Part shown: one piece after another, positions 1 through 12,700 of the stretch
Layout of the letters: the number at the start of each line of letters is the position of its first letter
How positions within the stretch are numbered: position 1 is the first letter of the stretch
Source of the DNA: Marthasterias glacialis
Lineage: Eukaryota > Echinodermata > Asteroidea > Forcipulatida > Asteriidae
Length of the DNA: 64,000 nt
Reading direction: 5' to 3'
Assembly (NCBI GenBank): GCA_911728455.2
Contig: OU452231.1
Span: 7,284,963 to 7,348,962 of the forward strand
Notes under the pieces: model-generated
What the model was told of the DNA's origin: nothing
The model's input: the letters and a program-made list of their open reading frames with translations, nothing else
Database searches by the model: none
Translations under genes and position numbers: made by a program

Positions 1-586
1 AACCCAATAAATTGACCCATACATTGGTACATCTGTAGACGTTGGTGGAAAGTCCCACAAAACGATAAAGCTGTCCCGAAATCTGTTCAGGAAATTTTGA
101 TTTGCGGGCAAAGAGTTAAAAAAAAATTAAATAAAAAAATGCTTGATTTATTTATTTATAATTGTTTATTATTTTTCTTTCTGTGTGGGGATGAGGGTGC
201 ATCCCCCTTTAACTTGTATTCTGGTTTAACTCTTCACCATTTTGGTACATCTGTTCAAGGATGACTATGCTTACAGACATGCTGTGTAAATTTTCAGTAA
301 GTATTATCTTTGTCTCTTCCGACAACCTAAATCTGTTGGGAAAACAAGTTACTCAAATGGCACCTTACAAATTGATTAAAACAAAAACAAAATCCGAGAA
401 TGTATGCATCTGAAGCAAAGCATCTGTAACGAGCAATTATATAAAGGGGTAAAAAAGGTTAGCAGTGAAAACCCTTGACAAAAGATAATGTAGGGACTGT
501 CATGTCAAACAACGTTAATTTTATTTTTCTGTTTTTAGTCTAAAATAGTTTTGAACGATAATTTCCAAATGGCAGGTTGTACTTAC
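1..586 (-). other. Start of FGFR-like intron 7, runs off the window
   Basis: Donor gtaagt at 586-581. The rest is AT-rich, with no second half of Ig3 on the minus strand and no recognised repeat. Confidence 0.6.
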
Positions 587-765
587 GGCGATAATCTGCA
601 GCCTCTCACTGGTTTGAATTCGGGTGTAATTGTTGTTCTCTAATTTCACCCAGAGGACGTGTGGCGTCAGATGGCTCACAGTTTTGCACTCAAACGTGGC
701 ATTAGACCCGACCATGACCTCCTGATCAGGTATCTCTGATATGATTGGACGAGAGGCCACTCTTT
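587..765 (-). CDS. FGFR: FGFR-like exon 7: first half of Ig3 (IIIa-equivalent)
   Basis: Acceptor TTTGTAG/AAAG, phase 1; donor ATCGCC/gtaagt, phase 0. It encodes ERVASRPIISEIPDQEVMVG, then the first Ig3 cysteine (FECKT), the core tryptophan (VLWVKL) and ERLQIIA. It corresponds to the constant exon IIIa of vertebrate FGFRs, after which alternative exons IIIb or IIIc complete Ig3. The second Ig3 cysteine is not found in 1-586. NAT and NYT are possible glycosylation sites. Confidence 0.88.
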
Positions 766-3700
766 CTACAAACGCAAAGACAAGGAGGGGGCAAAAACGC
801 ATTAGCAACAACTACAATATCATCCTAACCGATGATTGGGATCATCCTAACAGATGTTTTGGATCATGGTAACAGATGATTGGGATCATTGTAACTGATG
901 ATTGGGATCATCCTAACTCAGGCATGTGATTGCTTGTCTTATAAAAAGCCTGAAAATTAAAACCTCTGTAAATAAGAGTCCCTTCCTTGCGAGCGCAAAG
1001 TGCTCGCCCCTTACGGCGTGGGGTTCGGGGCCCGCTCAAGGGCCCCGAAAAAAATTTGAAGTCTAGATGCTCTCTAGTGCATTCTAAGCTTCCCTAGACC
1101 ACCTTTTTATGATCAAATTTCCTTCTCTGTTTCAAAGTTTTTAAGGTCAACTTCATCAATCAGAGAATGACATTTTGTGTTTATCAGTATATGTTGTGCA
1201 CATCCAGGGTTTTTAGATGCAAACAAATGAAAATGAAATCTCAAACATTGCATCACTTCAGCTGGAAATCCCTTGGAATTTGGATGTTGTTCAGAACAAG
1301 TACATGTATCAGGTTGAAAAAATAACCAAACCATTGCCATATTTACTCTGCGTTTAAAATAATCTGCAGTTGAATTTCATGTTCGTCCACAGTAACCGAT
1401 TCCTCCAACCAACTCCAGCGGAACTTATTTTGCACACCTTTTTCCAGATCTTTAACCGATAAGTCTCCCCTCGGCAAAATTTTATTCGACGCCATGACTG
1501 ATTGCGACCGACCGACGACACGACGTTGGATGGCAACCTGTGACTGAGTAGGTGTGAGCAAGGAATGGTGCGCGCAAATCAAAGATTGTAGAGCGCCGCA
1601 TTGATAGCCAATGTACATGTATATCTTTAGCGTAAATGCAATTTGAAAATTGTTTGCGCATTTCAAGTTTTTCATTTTGCTCAGGTTCAACACACATTGC
1701 GCAGTCACAACACGAGGTGCATAGAGATGCATTGATGCATGTCATTGAAAATATTGAGTGTGTTCCCCCGTTTCATTAATAGGCGTACACAGCAGATGCG
1801 TTAATAGGAACTAGACTTGATAAGAAAGCACGCTCCTACCCAGTATAAACAACAGCCCGTAAGCGATCACAGTGAGAACGATCACAACCTACGCACCGTT
1901 CGCCGCGCGATTTAACAAAACATTCCGTCTGGACCGGCAGGACCGGCACTCTGTTTCCACCTCATTCTCAAATATGGCAGTATAATTACATGTAGAATAC
2001 ACAGTTGACGTTCGTCATAAAACAAATTAAATACAGAATGCCGAACTCGACATGAATAATTAATTAGCAAATTCTACCCCCCCCCCCCATTTTCTCAACG
2101 GATTCACATGATTCACGTTGGTTGACTTTTTGAGTCGAAAAAGCCGGAATTCCGGCAAAAGCCGGAGAAATCACATCCCTGCTAACTGATGATTGGGATC
2201 ATCCTAACTGATGATTGGGATCATCCTAACAGATGATTGGGATCATCCTAACAGATGATTGGGATCATCCTAACAGATGATTGGGATCATCCTAACAGAT
2301 GATTGGGATCATCCTAACAGATGATTGGGATCATCGTTACTGATGATTGAGATCATCCTAACTGATGATTGGGATCAACGTAACTGATGATTGAGATCAT
2401 CGTAACTGATGATTGGGATCATCCTAATTGATGATTGGGATCATTGTAACTGATTATTGGGATCATTCCAAGTGATGATTGAGATCATTCTAACTGATTG
2501 GGATCATCCTAACTAATGATTGGGATCATCGTAATTGATGATTGGGATCATCGTAACTGCTGACCGGGATCATCTTAATAGATGATTTATCTTCATAGAT
2601 CCGTGCAGGGTTAAACCAAAACACATTATATTTAATCACATGCAATTCAGCAAAAATAGACGCATTCAAATATTCTTTCCAATAATTCAATCATTCCAAC
2701 AAGAAGAGCCCAAAGAACATGCATTTTATCTTTCACAAGCACACATTGTTGACAAAATAATTTGGGAAGTGTGACTTAATTGCCACTTGGCGCCATCATT
2801 TTTCAATCCTTTCTTTGTTATTTTTTTTTTTTTTACAGTATTCTGTACTCTTTTACCTCGTAGGGAATGAGGGAAAATTAAGACTGATGGTTATTACCAT
2901 ACATACATTAACACTCAAACCACCAAGCAGGAATAATCATCTTTACAGATTTGATTCGATTTTGAATGGACTTTAAAAAGGACAGTAAAAACAGGTGCGA
3001 ATAGCATTTAAAAATAAAGAAACATTCAGATCAGAGAAATATTTTGTAAACACAACTATCAAAGTGGGATGATAAAAGATAGTATCAAAATAAACTCCAT
3101 CCTGCCATAGAGAAGGAAATTGTGCAATAAATTTTGGGAAAATAGGTGAACCCAAGAACAAACTCTCAACTGAGCACCTTGTTGAAACACAAAGTAATGT
3201 AACCAGCCAAACAGCCACTAGATAAAATACACAATCAGTGTAAAAAAAACCCAGTAAGTTCAACAACAAAGACACCATACCAATAACAAACACAGCCAAT
3301 GAGCAAGCAAAGTATGCATTTTGTCGCAGAAACATATACAACATATACATCAGCCAAGAACATGACTTTTTGAGGTTAAGTGACCTGAGATAACTGAGGC
3401 TATCAACACACAGCCAACTTTCAAGTTACTGCTTAAGTACACATTTCGCCGGAGATATATTATGGCTATCATGTTCATCAGCAACAAGGTGCCTGCTGCC
3501 GTGAGGTAACTTGCAGTGAGCTCCGCTGCTATGTCAGTTTATCAAATGAGAGAAAACAAATTTCTGGTTAAATGTTTAGTATTTCATGCTTGCTTTAGAA
3601 CGAAAAAAAAGGGCACAAACATGACCGGGATCCTACTTAGTGGTTAAAGCAAATTGATACACCGACTCAAAATCTGAGTTTTGATCGTAATAGTAGTACG

Positions 3701-6700
3701 CAGTTCTTAGCGCTTTACCTACACTCAACCAGTGTCTCAAACCGCTTATAACTGTTTATAATAGGTATGCAGAGCTGTTTCCATAGTGAGATCAAATCAG
3801 GTATTGTACCTTGTATGGGTTGAAAGGCAACTCGTCGTTATCACAACACCGGCAACTCCGCGTATGCAGCTGCAACACAGCATTTTGAGAAAAGCACTTT
3901 TGAAGTTGGTCACATTTGAAAATATCTTTTCGCCGGTCTTTTTTACCGAAGGTATGTACTATATTCCGGTGATGCGGTGGTGTATTATTAGTTAAATAAC
4001 ATGAGCATAAACTCATTTATTTCTATCGATATTTTGTTACACAGCTGTTAAGCTCAAAAACAGATTCGCCACTTCATGAAAACGCAAAATGCTGAGCACA
4101 ACGGATTGGCCACACACAGCGAGCCACTCGTTTATACACATAGTGGGCGGCTTCGCCACTTTGTGAAAACGCAACTCCGAAAAGACTTAAAAACTTTGCA
4201 GAAATGTTAAGGACACCAAATACATTTAGAAAATTTGGGGAAAAAAAATTAAAAAAAATCCACTTCAAACTTATTTTGGACAGATTCGCCGCTTCCTGAA
4301 AATGTTGACAAACTGTGCCATTAATACTCCCCCACACTCCCAAAGGCTTAACTCTAGTGTATTTCGGTCACACTGTCTTCTCACCTTCAATGCCCACTTT
4401 GGTTGTATGAGAGATATTTCCATACTCATTGCTGATGACACATGTGTATTCCGCTGCATCAACATCTGGAGTCAGTCGGGATATCAATAACCTGAATTCA
4501 TTGATGGTTACCTGAAGACAAATCGGAAGGTGTTTTTTCTTTTAAACTTCTTTAATCTAAGGTCCATCTATGTAAGATTTTTTTCAACAATCGATATATT
4601 GAAAATCCAATATTGAGGACACCTTTGATATTATATCGATTATTCCCCAAGTACAAGATAAAAAGCTAAAGACCGAGGCGCTTGATATCACTGGAGCCCG
4701 ACTGAGTAATAGACAGGCGCACATTCACTGGTTTTGGGCTTGATCCACGGCATGGGAGTCCCCCAAATTAGTGTGCACCAGCCTGCACACGCACAGACGA
4801 TGAGCAATGTGCTTTCTTCTCTTTTGAAGGACAAAATCATTTTTCGAGATACAGAGAATTTTTGACTTAATATGTATCAAAATTTACACTGCAATACTTC
4901 ACTAAGAGTCCAATACAGAAATATGTTATGGCCTACGTATAGGAATTCGACAGTCTATAGGAAAAAAACTTTTAAACTTCTGAGAAGCTTTTCCCCCCAA
5001 GATTTTAGAAATGACAAAAAAACTCAGTAAAAAAAATAAAATAAAATAAAATAAAAAATTGTGGCAGCAGATTGTGTGCAATTGATGGGTACACTAAAGT
5101 AACAGGAGACTTTGGGATGCTGAGGTGGCAGCTACACCAGGTCATTTTCCATCATTTACGGAGTTCCAAGCTTGTATACATTTCTGAGAGCACTGAATTT
5201 AAACATGGCAAATCTGTCTGCTGCCACCATGCATCCCACAAAGTCTTCCACTGATACAAATTATAACCGAAAGGGCAATGCAGAGTAAATTTTGTTTTAT
5301 CTCCAGTATTTCAATTTGTCAAGCACTTTGGATTCTTCTGTGACACAGTGTTGTGTAAAATAAATTGTATGGTCTCGTTTGATCTATTGTTCCAAGCAGA
5401 GGACATGAGCTAATGTTGTACTCATTACTACTCATGAGTACTCACCCTGGTAGAGACTTGCTCATCATTCTCCCAGTTGAGTCTTCTGTCCTTCAGCCAC
5501 ACCACCTTGGCGGGAGGGTTTGCTGTATAGGGGCACTTCAACTTGATCGACTCTCCTGCGACACGCAGGATGTCGTACTGCATCTTGAAGCCCTCCTTGA
5601 ACTTAGGTTTCATTCCGGGCCCGGAGGTTTCCGTTTCTGCATTGTCTACCTCGGAAAACTGAGAACTTTCCATGTAGGAGGATTCTGAAGGTATCAAGAA
5701 CACAGTGAGGGTTAGGTTTAACTTGGAGTTCAGATTAAGTACTTTGAACTAATGAAAATCTTCAGTAAAGTTTTTCGGCTTCAAAGAGATGATTCAAGTC
5801 ATCGACTTGATGTTAGGTCAATGGAAGTGTTCAAATTTAGTTTTTTGTTTTTAATTTTTAAGGGTGAAAAACTTTCGAACTAGCTTTCAAGAAAAAAGCT
5901 CAAGGTCAGCAGATTAAAAAGATTGAGGATATTATTTAGGACTCACCGATTTGATCGGGGATGACTATCAGTGTATAGTTGACTTTCACTTCTCCATAAC
6001 CGTTAGAAGCACGGCACATGTAATCGCCACTGTCTTCCACCTCCAGGTCAGTTATGGACATCGAGTTTCGTTTCACCTCTTTGTCTGCCGAAGTCTCATC
6101 CACAGACACGCCCTCTTTCCACCAGGTTATATTGGCTCTTGGATCACTGTCAATCGCGCATTTGAATTTGACCATCTGCCCTTCTCTCTTGGTGATCTCG
6201 GTTACTGGATTCTTTAGAATCCTTGGAGGTCCTTCAAAGGGAGCAAGATTTGCACACAGTTAAATGCAAAACTCATTTCAAGATACTTTACTGGATTGGT
6301 GAAACAATTACTTCAATGCTTGTTCTAACCTTAATACCTTTGGAAATAATACTGCTTTAAATGCTCTTAATCCTAGCCAAATAAGGACTATGATGAGCCA
6401 CATTTTTAAAAAAATGGCCTCGGAGGGCAACTTTTAAATTAACCAGTTGGCATCGGATGACGTGTATACATGCAAATATTTCCCCTGCCTGGAAACGGAA
6501 GCCGTTTAATTACAGTCTTGTGTAAAAATCGGAATCGGGAGCAAAGGTCGCCTGGACATTCCACTGCTGACCACACACGCACTGTCTAATGCTACGTTAC
6601 ACACACACACACACACAAACAAAGACAAAACATGGTCTTAAATATGTTGGTGTTTTCTGGCTATTGAGAGGCTTCCACCATTGTTTATTCATTGTTTTTC

Positions 6701-9700
6701 TGCTCAATGGAGGCAAGTCAGAGTGAGCCGCGAATTGAGCCGTGTTTTGCAAGTCACGGTGCGTGAATGTGACATTTTCTCGGTCGAGAAAACAAAAACA
6801 AAAGATGCACTAAAGAGGATCTTTGTTCTCTTGGCTTTGTCAAATCAGGGTTTCTTTGTGCCGGCGAGTACTCTCAAGGAAAAATGATTCAGGCAATTCT
6901 GACAAAATAATCCCACCAGGGCTGACGTGAAAAAAAAGGAAGATCCCCAACGGCAATTTGTTAAAGCAATCCCAGACAAAACCTTTTGCAGAAAAAAAAA
7001 AAATCCAGAGCACCCGACTGTGATTATTGAAATATGATTCCTGAAACCAATGCTTCATGTTCCTTTAAGGGTGACCCAGATGATGCGCCATCTCCGAAGT
7101 AAGCGGTAACTCAAGGTTCATTCACAACATTTCTATCAACTGGTATCGCTCCCTGTGGGAATCACCTCCAGACGACTGGAGTCAAAACTGGCAATCAAAT
7201 TTCACTTGAACCCTCCAAGCAATAACCTTGTTTTCACTGATTGGAGGGGAAGACGAAATCACTCTGAAATGCATCGAATTTAGAGAAACCCGTCTGACTT
7301 CCGCAAACGGGCATTCAGGCTAACATTGAAATCAGTGTCCTTAGTAGCTTCTTGAAAAACAAAAATAAAAAACAACACCTGACCATCGATCAACACTTTT
7401 GCGAAATGAAGAGACAGGTTTTTCAAATGGCAGTCATTTCCATAAAATCTCTTTCCAAACCAACAGAATGCTTGACAGAGTTTATACAAAGGGTTAACAT
7501 GGTACAATTTTCTCAGCCCTACTTAATCTCGGCTACCTCCCAATGGGAACACTGGATACCAGATCGTAGACGGACCTTGGAAATCACTTGCCTCTTTCTT
7601 TATTATTTTCTTCGGCAGATTAGACATGGCAGGATAAAACAGGTGCAGGGATGTGGGTTAGGTCATCTGAGGCCCCAGTGACATGAGCATTGCAACACCT
7701 GGCTATATATAGGGCCCGGCGCCTGTGAATGCAACAATCTGCAAACTACTACCGAATGAAAATGACAAACAACACTCCTACAATTGGTAACGCTTTCCAG
7801 CGAGGTTACAGACCATTCAAAACCATTCGAGGGCACAGGTTGTGTGTGGTGGCACAACTTTGTACGGAACTAACTGTGTATAAAGTGTGTACTGGGTAGA
7901 TGTGATATAAAATTGCAGGCTGGCCACAGCTTACTATTTCACCACAGTGGATGATATTAATTGGCAGCGTTCTTCCCTAGCAGTGGTCCGCCAGCCAAAT
8001 GCCAGTTTACAACACACAAGGACCTCTCAAAATTATCTCCAAGTGGTCTGGCTGGCTAGTTTCAGTGTTGAAAAGCATCCCTATTTAATATGAACTAAGG
8101 ACAAGTGAAAAAGCTGATGGAAGAGTGACACAACTATCGAACTGGTACAATAGGCTCATCACTAAAAAAGTTCAAACAAAGCCTGAATGGTCAGACATTA
8201 GTTTTGCATTCTCAGGGTTTAGGATCTGCCAAAATCCTACATCAGGACAACTCAACCTCAAACATTTGTGTACGCTGATATAATGTCTGGCCCAGCAATA
8301 ACTGATTCCTTCATAATCGGGTAAAACAACCAAACAATGGAAGGACTCTGGAAGGTACAAGCGAGACTAGCAAAACTTACTTGGTGGTAAACCCGTCCCA
8401 ATGATTTCTTCCGAGGTGAAAGCTGGCCTGTCGTCAATACTGACAGAAAATCTGTAGACGACCAATGGTTCTAGACTGGTCACATTATGAGACGTCACAT
8501 TAAATATGTGCTTTGTGGAGCAAGTTGATGCATCTGAATGTCAGGAGAAAACGGAAAAATTTAACCCTCCAAACTAAATTTCAACTTGATGATTTCAATG
8601 TTAAAATGAAAAAGTCCATAAAAAAAAAAACCTACACCTAAAAAATGCCGTACAATTTATATTGCTCATAAGGCATAAAGCAAATAAAACATCAAATGAA
8701 TGTTGCAAACCACATTTACTAACAGTCATAGCCCAAATAAGACTTCACACAGGCCTTTCCTACTTATTTGTCATAAAAGTGTGAAATTGTTCACATTAAA
8801 AAAGAAAGTGGCTAAATATAAAACAGCTGACGAAGTGGCCTGCTTCAACAGTAACAAGTAGTCTCTTAAAACGTTACCAGCAGATGAGGCCTTAAAACCT
8901 TCAAATTTAAAACTAACTTTCACTTCCTAATTTACACTAGCCACATTTGCATCCCAAAGTGTTCTGTTGACCCCTAGCACCAACGTCACACACCGGCCAT
9001 TGTGCTACGGGTTCACCACTGTGGGAATCAACTGGTAAGCATGTAGATGACTCCTAAAATGGTGCAACCAAGATTATTGCGATGATGGTGACATAAGGTG
9101 ACTGGGTCAATTGCAGTTTTGAGTTCTTTCTTAAAGAAAAATTTTTGACTTTGTTTTCATTCTGTGGTCAGAAGCAACATCTAATTCTCTCACCATTCAC
9201 TTTGCAATGCCTGACTGCATAGTTGTACACCCCTCCTTGAAGTGGAGGATTCCAGTTGAGGGTCACGGCTGTTGACCTGATGGGTGTTCTTGAGAGGTTC
9301 CAAGGGCTCTCCATTTCTGTATTCAAGGGAAGAAAAACCAGAGGAACACAAAAATGGTTAAAGTTGGGTATGCAGGTGGAACGAGAACTCGGTGCAAAGA
9401 GGAAAAGACAAATTCTAAGTATTTTTTTTCTTCTTCTTGAGTCTTGGGTAATTTTTCTCTTTTTGAATCATACATTAAAACCAGCTTTTTTCAAGACGAT
9501 TCATACTTTATCACAGTTTGTGTGAATCAAAAAAAGTGACCCCAACTCCCTTGGGTGATTGACAAGGATTCTTCATCATACTGACAAAATCCAACACCAT
9601 AATGGCAACTCAAAACCCAAAACTGTTGGACTCTGACTGTGGTGTTACTGATGCGGTCCTCAGTCCAAAAGAATCAAACAAATAATGCAGTTGGATTTTG

Positions 9701-12700
9701 ATGGGTTGGGGATGGTCAGCGTAATCATCATTTTTAAATGGTACTGTTGAACCTTTAAAAACAAAATAAAATAAAAAATAGTAATAATTAATATAAAACA
9801 TTTGTGGACTCCTTTTAAAGAAACTTTTAACACTGTCAACAACAAATAATCCACTTAAACAGTTAATGGTTTGCATGGAATCAGTACAAATCAAAGACTG
9901 CTTTTCAATTGAACCCCATTCTATTCTTCATTCAGCACCACAACCTAAAAAGACAAAACAACTCTAGTGGCAAATGGAACAGCCTTTCACACAAAGTTGG
10001 GCAACAATATCGGAGACATCTTGAGGGAGAAAACCAATGATACAAACGCCACTTTACCTCCCCCCAAATGGTTGTCATCTGTTGAGTTAATCTGTATTTT
10101 GCAACATCTAAGAGATTCAACAGAAATTGACATCTTATTTAATTAAGTCTTGACTACGAAAAAACAAGTGAAGAAGAAAAAATATGTCTTGAATTCCTTT
10201 CAAAATTGTATCCTCATATTGCGATAATGAACTTTCAATGTGGGAAGGGGGAGGGAAGTATAGAAAATGATATTTTCAAGCCGTAAGTGAACTGCAGTAC
10301 AGCCTCGCAACCTGACCTCCAGTTTGTACTTTAAATCATCATGATAGTACAAATAACAATACTGCCCAAACCCCAAAATAGGATTTCTTTTTCTAACAGC
10401 TTCCATACAACACAAACTCTCCTAACCAAAAACTATACACCAACGGTTCATGATTGATGCACACGAAAAGTGCCAAATAAAGTTACAGTCTCACTCACAA
10501 TAGACTTAATAACCCCAAACAGTGCAATGCACTTCGTACAAGCCTCACCTGTATCGGTTTTACGTGAACGTTTATAAAGCTAAACATATTCAAATCACCA
10601 TCAAAATATGTTAACAGATTTTATTGATACTTTTCCCCATTCTCTGCCACAACTGCATTGACGGCGCAGAAAAACAACACAATGGGTCACACAATTGTGT
10701 ACCATGGTTTCAGCAGGAGCCTGCAGGGCAGTGTATGGGGCAGCCAGTGAAAAAAAAACAAAAAAAAACTCTGAGAACAGCATTTTGATATTTCATTGTT
10801 GCCTTCTGAACAACTGAAGCCGATAGCTAATGATACCTCACACAGCTTAATATACCCTGGGGTGACGGGGGAAACAAAAGGCAATTGATTACCCTCACCA
10901 GCGCAGGGACTCCCTTGAATGGCTGCATTTTCACTCGGCCAATCAGGAGCCTTGACCTCCCTATGGGTTCACCAAATGGCTCCCGAGGACACATTTCCCC
11001 TACACCTCTGAATCCCTCTTCTATATATGGAGTTGTATGCATGAGGGCTCATGAAGTAGCACTTAATAAGCAACCAAATTGCCAAGGCCGACCTTCCCAC
11101 TGGATAATTAATTCTAACAAATGAGATACAGAAGGCGCCACTGCTTTTCGCTAGTCGATGTCATGATTTATCACAGAGCAGAAAAGGTAGAACTTGTGAA
11201 GATAACACATGAAAAAGGACAGCAGGCCATCACTGTTAATTGGAAATGTACCGTAACATGTCAACAATCTAAAGATCAAGGTTGTTTTGTAATCTTGGCA
11301 GTAAACATGATTCTACACTGTAAAAGAGAAGCACATTCATAGCTACGAACAATTAGTAAAAGCAGGTCAACAATGCTCTCAAAATGCTCTGTATTTTTTC
11401 AAACTTTTTCTTCTTCTTCGTCATATGTATTTAGATGGCAAAGTTTAATACAGCCCTATTTCTAGATTTCAACTATTTCAATTCCTCAAAAAATATAACT
11501 TGCGATATACATAAAAAAAAACAGCATTTCCTACTGATGCACTCCCTAAACCGTGTCAGTGTTCTTCTCCACTTTCAGCATACAAATGCGCTACAAGGTT
11601 CGAATCGCAAAACTCAGGTAGGTAAACAAGTAAAAGAGTAGGAGGGGTTTCGGACGGTAATTTTGAAGCTGCGCTACCAAACGCCGCTTTTCAGTCATAG
11701 CTCTACGAAAATACGCTCTCGCCTATGAGGAAGATGCCTAAAAACTCCTCATCTGTTCTACCACTTCAACATTTGGCAAAGTGGGTCAGTTCTGAAGTCC
11801 ACGTTCTCTCAAAGATAAAAATTCTCAGGATGATTAACAAAATGTTGCACTGGAATTTCATCCTATTTACTTAATACCAAATGATTCCCCCTCCTTTTTT
11901 TTTTTTAAAGAAAGCTTTTAATAGCACACCATTGAAAAGCAATCTTGTTCAATTAGTGAAAGTTAAAGTTGAAAGCACAAAAGTACATTTTGTGGTATCT
12001 AAACAAAATAAAAGCAGACGGCAGGCTTGAGTGGGAATTTTCAACAACAGGATTGTCGAGACAGTTTCAGCTCGACATAAACACACATGCAGTTTTAGAC
12101 GATCCTCAAACTTGTCTTGCCAGTGAGAATACAATGCACACATGGCAGTCTTTCTGTAAGTGTTCAACAACAACTTTCATGTCTAAATGCCATCTTTATA
12201 TCATCATCGCCCTATGACTTCTCGGTGAGAGACTCCTGAGGTTAGCCAGATAACTGACAGCATGGCCAATACAAGAAGGTGAAGGTTTTCTGTGCTCAGA
12301 GATTAAACCTATCCATCTACGGCTCCACCATCCTCACTCCATAACAGCTGTTACCTCTTGGCTGATGATTACTATGACCAGTTAGTTTACCACTCCCTCC
12401 TCCAGCTGGTATACAAGGAGTAAATGTATCCAGAGATGGAATAGAATGAGAAAGATGAAGAACGGGTAAAAAAGGACCAGCCACTTTGGTCAGGTCGTCT
12501 ACACTATGAATAGCGGGCACGCCCATGAGCCACTCAGACATAGGTTTCCAATCTCCATGCTCCAACAAAAGCCACTGTGCCTTAGATGTTACAGGCCTGA
12601 TGTTTCCTTCCTTTTAACGGTAAGGCAGTTTTCCTTTAAGGACACCTCAAAGAGGGTCATTTCCACTGGAACATTTCAAGGGGCACCAAGGCAATGACTT

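Larger units (their letters stand above)
919..2181 (-). mobile_element. hAT-like DNA transposon remnant inserted in the minisatellite
   Basis: The left end CAGGCATGTGATT and the inverted right end AATCACATCCCTG form a TIR, and CTAACT is repeated on both sides (913-918 and 2182-2187). The hAT superfamily makes 8-bp duplications, so this site is probably eroded or offset. Subterminal features: the palindrome GCCGGAATTCCGGC near the right end and a 10-bp GC hairpin at 1024-1049. A transposase-like fragment lies inside at 1343-1495. At 1,263 bp it is too short for an intact transposase. Confidence 0.7.

Noticed and set aside
2182-2590. Regular 22-bp repeats resembling a CRISPR array
   Set aside because: Repeats are contiguous with no unique spacers, in a eukaryotic intron; this is a minisatellite.
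11596-11606. GGTTCGAATCG as a tRNA T-loop
   Set aside because: No T-stem partner, anticodon arm or acceptor stem around it.
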